The notes under the pieces were generated by a model. That model was not told the origin of the DNA. It did not search any database and saw nothing but the letters and a program-made list of their open reading frames with translations. A stretch of DNA of 64,000 nucleotides from DASQFI01 sp035633215. GTDB lineage: Bacteria > Acidobacteriota > Vicinamibacteria > Vicinamibacterales > SCN-69-37. The stretch's first letter is position 1; each line of letters starts with the position of its first letter. A program made the translations under genes and the position numbers. The stretch spans positions 102,196-166,195 of the forward strand of contig DASQFI010000016.1 in NCBI GenBank assembly GCA_035633215.1. The letters run 5' to 3'. This document shows positions 7,027 through 17,900 of the stretch, piece after piece.

Positions 7027-9057
7027 ATGCGGTCTGTGTGCGCGATCTGTCTCGGTCTAGCGGTATCCGCGGCCGGACTGTTGACGGCACAACAGCACAT
7101 GTTCCGCACGGGCATCGACTACGTCCAGCTCGATGTCGTCGTGACGGACGGCGACGGCAAGGCTATTCGGGGCTTGACGAAAGCCGACTTCGAGATCATC
7201 GAACGCGGCCGTGTGCAGACGGTCGATGATGTGCAGTTCGTCGCGATTCCACCGGCACGCCGAACTCTCACCGACGTCACGACAACGGTGCCGACCATCG
7301 ACGTCGGTACGAATTGGCATCCACCGACAGGGCGCCAGTGGGTTGTCGTCATCGACGACTTGCACATCCTTGAGCTGCACCTCCGCCAAACGAAGCAGGT
7401 CGTGCAGGAGTTGCTCGAGTCGCTGTCACCCGACGACCAGGTCGCCATCGTCTTTGTGGGGCGGTCGGATCTGAGTCAAGGCTTTACGAACGATCTGGGC
7501 GCGCAGATGCGAACGCTCGGTCGAATAAAGGACGCCCTCGGCTTCGCATGTGACGCGGCCAACGTTTGCGCCTCGACGATTCGAGCTCCCCCCTCCGAGA
7601 GCATGCCGAAACTGCCGACACCTCCGCCAGCCGCCGGCGTCGGCATTGGCCCCGGCGACCTCGTGGTGCCGCGCTTCGATGCGGGGCAGCGCGACCGGCA
7701 TCGCTATGCCCTCGCGACGGTCGAGGTCCTCAAGAACATCAGCACGGCCCTGGTCCGTTCGACCTATCCGCGCAAGGCGCTCGTGTATGTGAGCGAGGGT
7801 CTGACTTACAGCCTCGAGAACACGTTCTACGCCGACTACCTGGACTTCTCTCGCGACATGGCGGATGCGAAAGAAATCTTCGACCAACTGCAGTTGGCGT
7901 TCGACGTCGCGCGCCGCGCCGGCGTACCGGTGTACTCGATCGATCCGCGCGGATTACCGGACTGCACGTCGGTTCGAGGTGATTGCACCCTGCTGCCGTG
8001 GGAGAACATCCGCGCTCAGATGAACAACATGCGTGCCCTGGCGAAAAACACTGGCGGCCTTGCGTTTGTCGGCGCATCGGACCTCACTCGATCGGTTCGT
8101 GCGCTGGTGGACGACAACAGCAGCTTCTACGTGATCGGCTACTATCCCCAACCGTTCGAGCGCGACGGAAAGTTTCACGACGTGAGCGTCGTGGTGAAAC
8201 GGCCGGGTGCCCATGTGCGGGCTCGCGCCGGGTACACGCCGCCGAAGCCTGCCCCGTCGGCTGCAGAGGCTCGGCAGATGCTCGACGACGCGCTCGGAGC
8301 CGCCCTGCCAGCCTCGGGTCTGACCCTCCGCGCGATGGTCGCACCGGGGCTGCACGGCATGAAGACCGTGGTTACGATCGAGGTCGCCTATCCCGTACCG
8401 CTCGACGGATCGAGCGTTGCGGACGATCTACACGTCGGTATGCTCGCGCTCGACCACGACGGCAAGCCGAAAGCTTCGGTGCGTCGCGCGTTCCATTTCA
8501 CTGGGTCGCCGAGAGGGGCGTCGGAGATTACCTACGCAATCAACGATGTGATCGAATTGCCGAGTCAACCGCTCATCTTGCGGGTGGCGGTAGCGAGCCA
8601 GGCACTGGGTCAATCGGGAGCCATTCACCTCCCCGTTGAGCCGATCGACCACGCGCGCGACGAACTGCAAGTGGGGGCCGTGGTGATCGGGATCGACGGA
8701 CCGCCACGTCAAGCGGCCGTGCCGCCCGGTGCTCTCAAGGATCTGGTCCCGTTCCAGCCAACGACCGCGAGGATATTTGCCCCCACCGATACGTTGCGTG
8801 TATTCGTGCCCCTCTTCTGGGCGTCCAAGGAACGGTCCGTCACGGTGACGTTGTCGATTACTCGCGGAAATGATGTTGTCGCGGTGCGACAGGGACAGGC
8901 CCTCGCTGTTCCAGACAGCGGCAGCCATCGGCAGAGTTCGGTCGTCGACACGCTGCCGCTCACAGGACTGCAAACGGGTCGTTACCTGCTCGAGGTCGAA
9001 GCGCGCCTCGGCAGCGGTCAGACGGCGAAACGCGCTATTGCGATTGAGATTCGTTAG
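7027..9057 (+). CDS. VWFA-related acidobacterial-domain secreted protein
   Basis: The start at 7027 is chosen because GGAGG lies just upstream and a signal peptide follows (MRSVCAICLGLAVSAAGLLTAQQ). The N-terminal region VQLDVVVTDGDGKAIRGLTKADFEI is typical of the acidobacterial VWFA-related family. A von Willebrand A-like domain follows (VVVIDDLHILELHL), but its MIDAS DxSxS motif is not canonical. After about residue 380 comes VIGYYPQPFERDGKFHDVSV, and the remaining half is beta-rich. At 676 residues it is full length. It is exported; function unknown, possibly adhesion or protein binding. Confidence 0.9.
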   Translation: MRSVCAICLGLAVSAAGLLTAQQHMFRTGIDYVQLDVVVTDGDGKAIRGLTKADFEIIERGRVQTVDDVQFVAIPPARRTLTDVTTTVPTIDVGTNWHPPTGRQWVVVIDDLHILELHLRQTKQVVQELLESLSPDDQVAIVFVGRSDLSQGFTNDLGAQMRTLGRIKDALGFACDAANVCASTIRAPPSESMPKLPTPPPAAGVGIGPGDLVVPRFDAGQRDRHRYALATVEVLKNISTALVRSTYPRKALVYVSEGLTYSLENTFYADYLDFSRDMADAKEIFDQLQLAFDVARRAGVPVYSIDPRGLPDCTSVRGDCTLLPWENIRAQMNNMRALAKNTGGLAFVGASDLTRSVRALVDDNSSFYVIGYYPQPFERDGKFHDVSVVVKRPGAHVRARAGYTPPKPAPSAAEARQMLDDALGAALPASGLTLRAMVAPGLHGMKTVVTIEVAYPVPLDGSSVADDLHVGMLALDHDGKPKASVRRAFHFTGSPRGASEITYAINDVIELPSQPLILRVAVASQALGQSGAIHLPVEPIDHARDELQVGAVVIGIDGPPRQAAVPPGALKDLVPFQPTTARIFAPTDTLRVFVPLFWASKERSVTVTLSITRGNDVVAVRQGQALAVPDSGSHRQSSVVDTLPLTGLQTGRYLLEVEARLGSGQTAKRAIAIEIR

Positions 9058-9091
9058 GACGCGAGCTGTTCCCATTCCTGACACGCCGCAG

Positions 9092-10843
9092 ATGACATTC
9101 TCATTGGGGACTGTTGTCCGTCCGATCGCGCTGACCCTCACCACCCTGCTGTTTGAAAGCGCGTGCACCCGCGCACCCGACCCCGCCGATCTGCTCCTCG
9201 TCGGCGGCCGCGTGTACACGTTCACCTGGCCCGAACCCGATCGCGAGGGTCGCCCATCGGCGAACGCCCCGCATGATTCGGTCGGCTGGCGGCCAGACGC
9301 GCAGGCCATTGCGATTCGCGGCGATCGCATCGTCTTCGTCGGTCCGCGCGTCGACGCGGAAGCGTTCCACGGAACGAAGACTCGCGTGGTCGATCTCGCG
9401 GGCGCGACCGTCTTGCCCGGCCTCATCGATTCGCACGTCCACCTGCCGGAACTCGGCGCGTCGCTCGAACGCGTGAACCTCGTCGGCGTGCAGACCGAAG
9501 CCGACGCCGTGGCGCGTGTCGCGGAACGGGCGCGCACCACTCCGAAGGGCGAGTGGATCGTCGGCTGGGGCTGGGATGAAGGCGCGTGGGCCAACAAGTA
9601 CCCGGACATGCGGCTCCTCAGCGAGCGCGTTCCGGATCATCCGGTCATCCTGCGCGGGCTGCATACGTTTGCGGTCTGGGGCAACCGGCTCGCGTTCGAG
9701 CGCGCGAAGATCACCGCCGCCACACCCTCGCCCACCGGCGGAGAGATCAAGAAAGACCGTCGAGGCCAGCCGACCGGCATTCTCGTGAACAACGCGTCGG
9801 CGCTGCTCACAGCCGCACTGCCGGCGCCGACGCCTTCGCAGCTCTCGACGCGTGTGCTCGAAGCGCTGGAAGCGCTCGCGGCCGCGGGGTACGTGTCCGT
9901 CCATGAAGCCGGCGCGGACGCGGCACTGCTCGCCACGCTCGATCAACTGAAGACGGCCGGTCAACTCAGCCTGCCCGTCTACACCATGCTCGCGGCCCGG
10001 GATCCGGCGGTCATGAACGCCTGGGCGACGCGTCGTCCCATCATCGAGACGGGTCCGCTGGCGATCCGATCCGTGAAGGCGTTCTACGACGGCGCGATGG
10101 GCTCGCGCGGCGCGCTGTTCTTCGAGGACTACAGCGACCGGCCGGGCCACCGCGGTGTTGGCGCCAAGGACTACGGCTTCGATCGCGATCGGATGGCCGC
10201 GATGATGCGCGCGGGGTTCCAGGTCGTCATCCATGCGATCGGCGACCGCGGCAACCGGGAGGCGCTCGATCTCTTCGAAGCCGTGATGAGGGCCCACCCG
10301 GAGACGAAGAACACCCGCCCGCGGATCGAGCACGCCCAAGTCGTGAATCCCGCGGACATGCCAAGGTTCGCCGCGCTCGGCGTCATCGCGTCGATGCAGC
10401 CGTCGCACGCGGTCGAGGACATGCCCTGGGCCGAGGCCCGGATCGGACCCGAACGCATCAAAGGCGCGTACGCATGGCGATCGCTCCGGCGCGCCGGCGC
10501 GCGGATGGCGTTCAACTCCGACCTCCCCGCCACCGACTACAACATCTTTTATGGCCTGCACTCGGCCGTCACGCGCACGGACAAGGAGCATCAGCCATCA
10601 GGCGGCTGGCGGCGCGAAGAGGCGCTCACGATCGAAGAAGCGCTTCGAGGCTGGACGTCGTGGGCCGCCTACGCCGAGTTCCGCGAGCACGAAACCGGCA
10701 CGCTCGTCGCCACTCGGCGGGCGGACATTACGGTGGTGGACATCGATCCGCTGCAGGTCGCAGAGAAGGAGCCGCACAAGCTGCTCGACGGGAAAGTTCT
10801 TATGACGATCGCGGGCGGGAAGATCGTGTTTCGGAAGCAGTGA
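9092..10843 (+). CDS. YtcJ-like amidohydrolase, predicted lipoprotein
   Basis: The start at 9092 gives a lipoprotein signal with lipobox-like FESAC (about residue 24) and avoids a long Arg-rich upstream extension. The mature part is an amidohydrolase-3/YtcJ protein of 583 residues. Metal-site motifs are visible: SHVHLPELG, VIHAIGDRGNREALDLFE, RIEHAQVVNP and FNSDLPATDYN. The family hydrolyses N-acyl or amide bonds using one or two metal ions; the substrate is unknown. The short gap to the preceding VWFA gene suggests cotranscription. Confidence 0.92.
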   Translation: MTFSLGTVVRPIALTLTTLLFESACTRAPDPADLLLVGGRVYTFTWPEPDREGRPSANAPHDSVGWRPDAQAIAIRGDRIVFVGPRVDAEAFHGTKTRVVDLAGATVLPGLIDSHVHLPELGASLERVNLVGVQTEADAVARVAERARTTPKGEWIVGWGWDEGAWANKYPDMRLLSERVPDHPVILRGLHTFAVWGNRLAFERAKITAATPSPTGGEIKKDRRGQPTGILVNNASALLTAALPAPTPSQLSTRVLEALEALAAAGYVSVHEAGADAALLATLDQLKTAGQLSLPVYTMLAARDPAVMNAWATRRPIIETGPLAIRSVKAFYDGAMGSRGALFFEDYSDRPGHRGVGAKDYGFDRDRMAAMMRAGFQVVIHAIGDRGNREALDLFEAVMRAHPETKNTRPRIEHAQVVNPADMPRFAALGVIASMQPSHAVEDMPWAEARIGPERIKGAYAWRSLRRAGARMAFNSDLPATDYNIFYGLHSAVTRTDKEHQPSGGWRREEALTIEEALRGWTSWAAYAEFREHETGTLVATRRADITVVDIDPLQVAEKEPHKLLDGKVLMTIAGGKIVFRKQ

Positions 10844-11018
10844 GCAGCTCGACGAATCCAAGCGCTCGTCGGTACGTCAGGTACGACGGGTCCCAGGAAC
10901 GAACTGACGCCAGTCTTTTTCTCTTCTTTTCTTTACTAAAGAAGACGACGCGCGACAGAATGTTCCACGCACCTGCCGTACCGTCGTACCGACAAGTGCT
11001 TTTTGGGAGCGTCTTTTC
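10844..11018. other. Convergent intergenic region with weak hairpin
   Basis: This lies between two converging genes. It contains an 8-bp inverted repeat TCTTCTTT / AAAGAAGA (10922-10945) next to pyrimidine-rich runs, a plausible bidirectional terminator. A longer-range pair, GTCGGTACG (10868-10876) and CGTACCGAC (10985-10993), brackets it. No gene is seen. Confidence 0.4.
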
Positions 11019-13352
11019 TCAGCGTCCCGGCTTGATCGTCATCCGCTGCGTCGTCTCTTTCTCCACTCGCTCCTTCGAGTACACGAGCGGGAAATAGAGA
11101 TCATCCGCGAACAGCGGCAGCAAATTCCCGTAGAACGGACTTTCCGGCTGTCCGGATTGGCCTGGCACGTTCGTCACGATCGATCGATCCCAGTCCGCGA
11201 CGTCGAGAATTTCGCGGTAGCTCGCGCCGTCGGCCGCGACCGTGCCGGCGCCGCCCCGGCGTTCGATTGTCGGCAGGTTGAACGCGGCGACAAGGGGGTG
11301 CGGGAAGGCGCGCGTGTGCATGCGGCCCCAGCGCCAGCCGCTCCAGTCGGTGCCCTGGCTCGCGATCAGTTGTTCGATCGTTTTGGCGAGGCTCGCTTCG
11401 TGCAGCTTCTGGCGCTCGGCGATCGGCCGCGCGGCGTCGCGCTCCTGCGGGGTCGCGAGGCCTCGCCATGCCGAATAGATGGCCGCAGCCGCGCTGTCGC
11501 GCGCGAGCACCGCGTCCCAGCTCGCGAGCAGCTGCCTCGCGCGCTCGACGTTCGGTTGTAACGCGGTCCAGCCGGTGAACAGCGGAAGCGCGGGCTGCGC
11601 GTTCAGCATGAGCGCGTCGAGCTGCATCCGCCGATGGTCGTCGATCGTGTACGTCCGTCCCGGCTGAATCATCTGCAGCAGGCGCGTGATGCGATCGAAC
11701 TGCGTGTTGTTCGACGACTTGAACATCAGGGGCGGCGTGTAGCCTTTCGGCTGAATCTGGTTGTTCGCCGTGGCGATGAACCCGCGCGGCGGGTTGAATT
11801 CCCGCGGCAGATCCGTCCGGAAACCCTCCCACTCGTACGCGCCGGTGCCGGGCACGGGCAGTCGTCCGACCCACGACCGACGAGTGCGATCGCCGGCGGG
11901 CGCCGCACGATTCGGCGTGAGCGCCGAGGCCTGCCACGCGATGTTACCGTCCACGTCGCCGCAGATCAGATTTTCGGTCGGCGCTTTCCAGTACATCGCC
12001 GCGTCGAGGAACTCGCGGCAGTTCTTCGCCTGCGCGAGCCGCAGCCCGCCGAGATACGCGGCCGTGCCCGGCTCCAGCAGTGCCGACTGGAGCGCGTACG
12101 CGCGATGGCGCACACGGTCCTCGTGAAAGATCGGACCGTGCCGGCTGTACTTCAGCTCCACGGTCTGCGCCGCCTCGCCTTTGACGACAATTTGCTCGCG
12201 GACGACGGTGAGCGGCTCCCACTGACCGCGCCATCTCACTTCGTTCACGTTGGCCGTGTTGACCTCTTCGACGAACACGTCTTCCTGGTCGGTCCCGACG
12301 ATCGTGAGGCCCCACGCGAGGCGATCGTTGTGGCCGATGGCGACGCCGACGAACGGCGGCTCGCCCGCGCCGATCACGTTCCAGCCGGGCGCGTTCAGAT
12401 GGACGATGTAGCGAAGCGAGGGATTCGTGACGTCGCGATGCGGATCGTTGGCGACGACCGGCTTGCCGGTGCTCGAAAGCTTGCCGCTGACGACCCAGTT
12501 GTTGGAGCCGGGCTCCCCGGTGTGACCCGCGTCTTCAGTTGAGATCGAGGGCACCCCACCGCGGCCAAGCCATCCGCGATACGGTTCGATGATCTCGGGC
12601 TGTGTCCCGCCACGACCACCGCCGCCGCGACCGCCGCCGGTCGTCACCGCCTCGTCGATGATCGCGAGATCGAGACCTTCGGGCAGCGCGAGATCGTCCC
12701 AGGGATCCGGCGCGCGTTGTTTGTTGGCCGCCTCGGCGCCCAGCCGGACGACGTTTCGCGCCATTGTCAGTTCGGCCGACGCGTCGCCGAACGTCGCGGA
12801 TCGAAGAATGAGGGTCTCGGCGGTCCACGGCGTCGGCACGATGCCGGTCAGCTTGAACTCGACCGGCAGGTTCGACGCGCGCTCCGCGATATAGGCATTC
12901 ACGCCCGCCGCATATGCCGTGAAGATCCGTTTCCCGTCGGGGTGGTAGCTGGTCCACTCGCGATCGTCCATCGGCCCGCGGTACTTGAGGAGCCTCGCGG
13001 TGCGATCGCGCGCGACGGCGGACGGCCCGAGAATCTCGGCGAGCCGGCCTTCGCGCTGCCGGCGCCACATCTCCATCTGCCAGAGACGGTCCTGGGCCAT
13101 GACGAAGCCCTGCGCCATGAAGAGGTCGTCGACGTTCAGCGCGTAGATGTGCGGCACGCCCCAGCGATCCCGGATGACCTGCACGTCGGCCCGAAGTCCG
13201 GGGATGCGGAACTCACCCGCGATTGGCGAGAGCGAGGCTTTCGCGAGGGCTTTCAGCTGGTCGTTCCCCGCCGGCTGTTGCGCGGCCGAGACACCGAGCC
13301 AGGCCACAGCCACGCCTGCTACACCGATCACCGCCAGCGCTCGACGCGACAT
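11019..13352 (-). CDS. Penicillin acylase-family Ntn hydrolase (acylase/AHL-acylase-like)
   Basis: The 777-residue precursor has a signal peptide (about 1-25) and an AAGGAG ribosome-binding site at the right distance. The small-subunit region carries VIRDRWGVPHIYALNVDDLFMAQGF. The autoprocessing site is at Gly282-Ser283 (PGSNNWVVSG), where Ser283 would become the N-terminal nucleophile of the large subunit. A Gly/Arg-rich run near 239-249 lies in the expected spacer peptide. Later motifs such as NDPHRDVTNPSLRYIVHLNAP fit the family. Substrates could be beta-lactams, acyl-homoserine lactones or other N-acyl compounds. Confidence 0.92.
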   Translation of the reverse strand: MSRRALAVIGVAGVAVAWLGVSAAQQPAGNDQLKALAKASLSPIAGEFRIPGLRADVQVIRDRWGVPHIYALNVDDLFMAQGFVMAQDRLWQMEMWRRQREGRLAEILGPSAVARDRTARLLKYRGPMDDREWTSYHPDGKRIFTAYAAGVNAYIAERASNLPVEFKLTGIVPTPWTAETLILRSATFGDASAELTMARNVVRLGAEAANKQRAPDPWDDLALPEGLDLAIIDEAVTTGGGRGGGGRGGTQPEIIEPYRGWLGRGGVPSISTEDAGHTGEPGSNNWVVSGKLSSTGKPVVANDPHRDVTNPSLRYIVHLNAPGWNVIGAGEPPFVGVAIGHNDRLAWGLTIVGTDQEDVFVEEVNTANVNEVRWRGQWEPLTVVREQIVVKGEAAQTVELKYSRHGPIFHEDRVRHRAYALQSALLEPGTAAYLGGLRLAQAKNCREFLDAAMYWKAPTENLICGDVDGNIAWQASALTPNRAAPAGDRTRRSWVGRLPVPGTGAYEWEGFRTDLPREFNPPRGFIATANNQIQPKGYTPPLMFKSSNNTQFDRITRLLQMIQPGRTYTIDDHRRMQLDALMLNAQPALPLFTGWTALQPNVERARQLLASWDAVLARDSAAAAIYSAWRGLATPQERDAARPIAERQKLHEASLAKTIEQLIASQGTDWSGWRWGRMHTRAFPHPLVAAFNLPTIERRGGAGTVAADGASYREILDVADWDRSIVTNVPGQSGQPESPFYGNLLPLFADDLYFPLVYSKERVEKETTQRMTIKPGR

Positions 13353-13415
13353 ACAAGGAACTCCTTCAGTGGGCTTGGGGCGAATTATCCTTCATGAAGA
13401 ACTATAGTCACCCGT
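13353..13415. promoter_or_regulatory. Divergent promoter region
   Basis: These 63 bp separate the penicillin acylase gene and the PQQ-propeller gene, which diverge. The AT-rich stretch near 13386-13410 probably holds one promoter. The minus-strand ribosome-binding site is also within it. No operator is recognised. Confidence 0.4.
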
Positions 13416-14900
13416 ATGCGTGTGCAGATTTGGGCGCTGACCGGAGTGCTGGCGGTCCTGGCTGGTGGCACTTCCGCCAATCAACCGGCGCCCGCCAACT
13501 GGCCGCGATTCCGGGGACCGGATGCCGCGGGAATCGCCGATGGCGAGCAGCTCCCCACCGCCTGGAACGGACCGGGCGGCACGAATATCCGCTGGAAAGT
13601 CCCGATCGCCGGTCTCTCCCACTCCAGTCCCATCGTCTGGGGCGACCGCCTGTTCCTGACGTCGGCAATCAGCAGTCGCGCCGATGCGACGTTCAAGCCT
13701 GGGCTGTACGGCGAAGGCACCGCTTCCGAGGATCGCAGCTCGCACAAGTGGGTGCTCACCGCGATCGATCGACGGACCGGCAAGACGCTCTGGCAGCGCA
13801 CGGCGTACGAAGGCGTCCCGAAAGAGAAGCGCCACATCAAGTCCACGTACGCGAGCTCCACGCCCGTCACCGACGGGCGCATTGTCGTCGCCTACTTCGG
13901 ATCGCAGGGGCTGCACGCATTCGACCTCAACGGCAAGCCGCTGTGGCGACAGGATCTTGGTCGCCTCGACGTCGGGGCGTACGACTTGCCCGAGTACGAG
14001 TGGGGCACGGCCAGCTCACCCATCATCGACAACGGCCTCGTCATTGTTCAGGCCGACCAGCAGAAAGGCTCCTTCCTCATCGCGTTCAAGGCCGCGACCG
14101 GAGAGATGGCGTGGAAGACGATGCGCGACGAGCTGCCGTCGTGGGGCACGCCGAACGTCTATCGTTCGACCAGGCCGGGCCGCGCGCCGGAGCTCGTGAC
14201 GAACGCGTCCAATTTCATCCGGGGCTACGACCCGGCGACCGGGAAGGAACTGTGGCGGCTCGGCGGCAGCTCGAAGATCACCGCGCCGACGCCGGTCTTC
14301 ACAGATGACTTCATCCTCGTCGCGAGCGGGCGCCGCGACGAGAAGCCGATCTTCGTGATCCGTCCGGGCGCGCGCGGGGACATCACGCTCGGCGCCGCCC
14401 AGACGTCGAACGACGCGGTCGCCTGGTCCAAGCGCGGGCGCGGCCCGTACATGCCCACGCCGTTGATCTATCGCGGTCAGGTCTACGTGATCAACAACGA
14501 CGGCATCTTCGACGCCTACGATCTCGCGACCGGCCGCGAGATCTACCGCGACCGGATTCCGCATCCAGGCAGCGGCTTCAGCGCATCGCCCGTCGTCTCG
14601 GACGGCCGGATCTTTCTCTCGAGCGAAGACGGCGACATGTTCGTCGTGGCGGCCGGTCCAAAGTTCTCCATCGTCGCCACCAATCACATGGGCGAGCCCC
14701 TGATGGCGACCCCGGCCATCGTCGATCGGACGATGTACGTCCGCGCCCAGCAGCACCTGTTTGCGATCGGCGCGCCCGCGACTCGCGCGGAGCCTTCAGC
14801 CTCTTCGCTGGGGGTGGGGCCCCGGCGCGAGGAACAGAGGATAGCGAGTCTGCGAGCGCCGGAGCGCGCGCGAGCGGGGGTGGGGCCCCGCGAGCAGTGA
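13416..14900 (+). CDS. PQQ-like beta-propeller (BamB-type) secreted protein
   Basis: This 494-residue protein has a signal peptide (MRVQIWALTGVLAVLAGGTSA). WPRFRGPDAAG then opens the family seen in many Planctomycetes and Acidobacteria. Repeated blades include LTAIDRRTGKTLWQRTA, HAFDLNGKPLWRQDLG and IRGYDPATGKELWRLGG. It is probably a periplasmic propeller scaffold; no dehydrogenase catalytic motif was recognised. The last 40 or so residues are encoded by GC-rich repeat DNA (14808-14900) and look like read-through into an intergenic repeat. Confidence 0.9.
   Translation: MRVQIWALTGVLAVLAGGTSANQPAPANWPRFRGPDAAGIADGEQLPTAWNGPGGTNIRWKVPIAGLSHSSPIVWGDRLFLTSAISSRADATFKPGLYGEGTASEDRSSHKWVLTAIDRRTGKTLWQRTAYEGVPKEKRHIKSTYASSTPVTDGRIVVAYFGSQGLHAFDLNGKPLWRQDLGRLDVGAYDLPEYEWGTASSPIIDNGLVIVQADQQKGSFLIAFKAATGEMAWKTMRDELPSWGTPNVYRSTRPGRAPELVTNASNFIRGYDPATGKELWRLGGSSKITAPTPVFTDDFILVASGRRDEKPIFVIRPGARGDITLGAAQTSNDAVAWSKRGRGPYMPTPLIYRGQVYVINNDGIFDAYDLATGREIYRDRIPHPGSGFSASPVVSDGRIFLSSEDGDMFVVAAGPKFSIVATNHMGEPLMATPAIVDRTMYVRAQQHLFAIGAPATRAEPSASSLGVGPRREEQRIASLRAPERARAGVGPREQ
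14870..14896. repeat. 27-nt GGGGCCCC-core repeat, copy 1
   Basis: This 27-nt segment with core GGTGGGGCCCCGCGAGCA is repeated exactly, in inverse orientation, at 21798-21824. A related partial copy (GGGGGTGGGGCCCGG) is at 14811-14825. It forms the 3' end of the propeller gene and lies just upstream of the next gene start. Confidence 0.8.
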
Positions 14901-14918
14901 AAAAGAAGACTGCCTGAA

Positions 14919-17900
14919 ATGATCGGCCGAACGCTGTCGCACTACGAGATCATCGAGGAGATCAGCCGCGGCGGCATGGGCGTCGTCTATCGTGCCCGCG
15001 ACGTGAATCTCGGCCGCGAGGTCGCGCTCAAAGTGCTGCCCGAAGACCTCGTCCACGACGCCGAGCGCCGGCAGCGGCTGCTGCAGGAGGCGCGCGCCGC
15101 GTCGACGCTCGAGCATCCGCACATCGCCGTAATACACGAGGTCGGCGAAGCCGACGGCGTGACGTTCATCGCCATGGAGCTGATCCGCGGCGAGAAGCTC
15201 AGCGAGGTGCTGGGGCGCGGTCCGCTGCCGCTCAAACGCGCGCTTGATCTCACGGTGGAGACGAGCGAGGGCCTCGCGCGCGCGCACGAAAAAGGGATCA
15301 TCCACCGCGACCTGAAGCCGGCCAACGTCATGGTGACCGACGAGGGCCACGCCAAGATCATCGACTTCGGCCTCGCCAAACTGATTGAGCCGGTCAGCCG
15401 GGAGGCGTCCACGGTTTCCGTTCATGGCCCCCGCACCGACTCCGGCGTCATTCTGGGCACGGCCGCCTACATGTCGCCGGAACAGGCGCGCGGCATCCGG
15501 ATCGACCACCGGAGCGACATCTTTTCACTCGGCGTCATGCTGTACGAGATGTTGACAGGGCGCGCGGCGTTCCAGGGCGCCAGCAGCCTCGACACGATGC
15601 ACGCGATCCTCACGCAGCCCATGCCATCGCTGCCCACGATTGCCGGGCTCGCCGACGACGCCGCCGGCCAGATCCAGCGCGTCATCGAGAAGTGCACCGC
15701 CAAGGATCCCGACGATCGTTATCAGGGCATGAAGGACATCGTCGTCGATCTCCGCATCGCGAGACGGCACTTGGAGTCCTCGTCGTCGGTGACGACGGTC
15801 GGTGCGACGTCGGTGGCGTCCGTGCCAGCGGCGCCGAAGGCTCGACCCCGGATGCGAATTCTGGCGGGAGGGCTGCTGACGCTCGCGGCGGCCGTCGCGG
15901 CGGTCGTCTGGTGGACGGGACGACAGCCGGGGCCCACGGTCAGTCCATCCGGCAAACCGGCGCTCGCCGTGCTCTATTTCGAGAACAACACCGGCGACGC
16001 CTCGCTCGACTGGATGCGCACGGGCCTCACCGACATGATGGTGACGGACCTCTCGCAGTCCACCGACATCGAGGTCCTCGGCACGGACCGGCTCTACCAG
16101 ATTCTGCAGGACCTCAAGCGCACCGACGACCGCGTGATCTCGTCGGACGTCGTGAAACAGATCGCGAGCCGGGCCGGCGTCGACAACGTGCTCGTCGGAA
16201 GCTACGTCAAGGCCGGCGACACGATCCGTATCAGCGCGCGCCTGCAGGACGCACGCACCGGCCAGATCGTCAGCGCCGAGAGAGTCGAGGGCGCGGGCGA
16301 GTCGAGCGTGTTCTCACTCGTCGACGAGCTCACGCGCCGGTTCAAATCGAAGATGGCGGCCCTTGTTGGTTCGAGACCGGGTTCACTGTTCACACGCCCC
16401 GGCCAGACTGCCGGAACAGGCCTCGATCTCGGCGTAAAGGCGATCACGACGTCCTCGATCGAGGCCTACCGCTACTATGCCGAAGGCATCAATTCCCACG
16501 ACCGCAGTCTCAGCGCGCAGGCGGCGCCCCTCCTCGAAAAGGCCATCGAGATCGATCCGAACTTCGCGATGGCCTACGCGAAGCTTGCCGTGGTGAGCAG
16601 CAATCTCGGAGCCTTCAACAAGCGCGACGACTATGCGAAACGCGCGCTCGATCGGATCGACCGGCTCACGACGCGCGAGCGGTACTACATCGAGGGCTTC
16701 TACTACGGGATTCGACCGGAAACGATGAAGCGAAGCATCGAGGCCTACCAGCAGGGCCTGGCGCTGCATCCGGAGCACCAGGCGTCGCGGCACAACCTGG
16801 GCCTGCATTTTCTCGACCTCGAGCGCTTTCCGGAGAGCCTCGAGCAGTACGAAGAACTGCGGCGGCGCGGCACGTCCAATCCAACGACATACGAGAATCT
16901 CTCCGCCGCATATATCGAGGTCGGCAACACGAAGCGTGCGCGTGAGGTGGCCGAAGAGTACGTCGCTCAGCACCCTGAGTCGGCGGCCGGCTTCCGCGCC
17001 CTGGGCAGCGCGCTCGTGGCCGAAGGCCGGCTCGACGAGGCCCGCGCGGCGTTCGAGAAGGCCGAGGCGCTCGATCCCCTGGATTTTTCCCAGAAGATAG
17101 GTCGGCGGAATGTCGCGTTCCTCCAACATCGGTGGGCCGATGCGGAGGCCGTGAACCAGGAACTGGCGAAAGCGCCAGATCCCTTTCAGCAGTTCATCGC
17201 CCTCGCTGGCGGCGCTCAGATCAGCGCGGCTCGGGGCCGAGGCCAGGAGGCGCTCGCCCGCTGGGACGCGGCCGCGCGGCTCACAGGTCTCCCGCCACTG
17301 ATGCGAGCCGGCGCACGCAATCGACAGGCCTCCTTCCTGCTACGGCTGGGGAAGCCTGCGGCGGCGCTTGCGCAGCTGCAGCTTGCGCTCCCAGACTCGC
17401 GCAACCGCGATCAGGAGTTCCAGACGCTGCAGCTCCTGGCCGTTGCGCAGGCGGCGCTCGGCCAGACGGCCGACTCGGAGAAATCGCTGGCGCTTCTCGA
17501 ATCGCGGGCGGCGATCCTGCCAAGCGATCGTGAAAAACGACGCGTCCATTGGGCGCGAGGCCAGATCGCGCTCGACCGCGGAGACACGGGCACGGCCGTA
17601 TCGGAGCTGGGCACGGCGCAGCGTATGCTGCCCGTCCACGGACCCGTGCTCGGGCCCCCGTCGTCGCTCGCCGAGCTCCTGTTCGCGGCGGCGTCGGCGA
17701 ACGTCAAGGCCGGCAAAGATGCCGAAGCGGCCAACCTTCTCGAGCGACTTCAGGCTGGGCACGACCGCGTGTACGGTCTGGACAGCTACGGCCGCAGCTT
17801 CTTCGTGCTCGCGCAGATCTACGAGCGTCGGGGCGACGCCGCGCGGGCGCGTGAGCAGTACTCGCGCTTTCTCGATCTCTGGCGCGACGGCGATCTCGAA

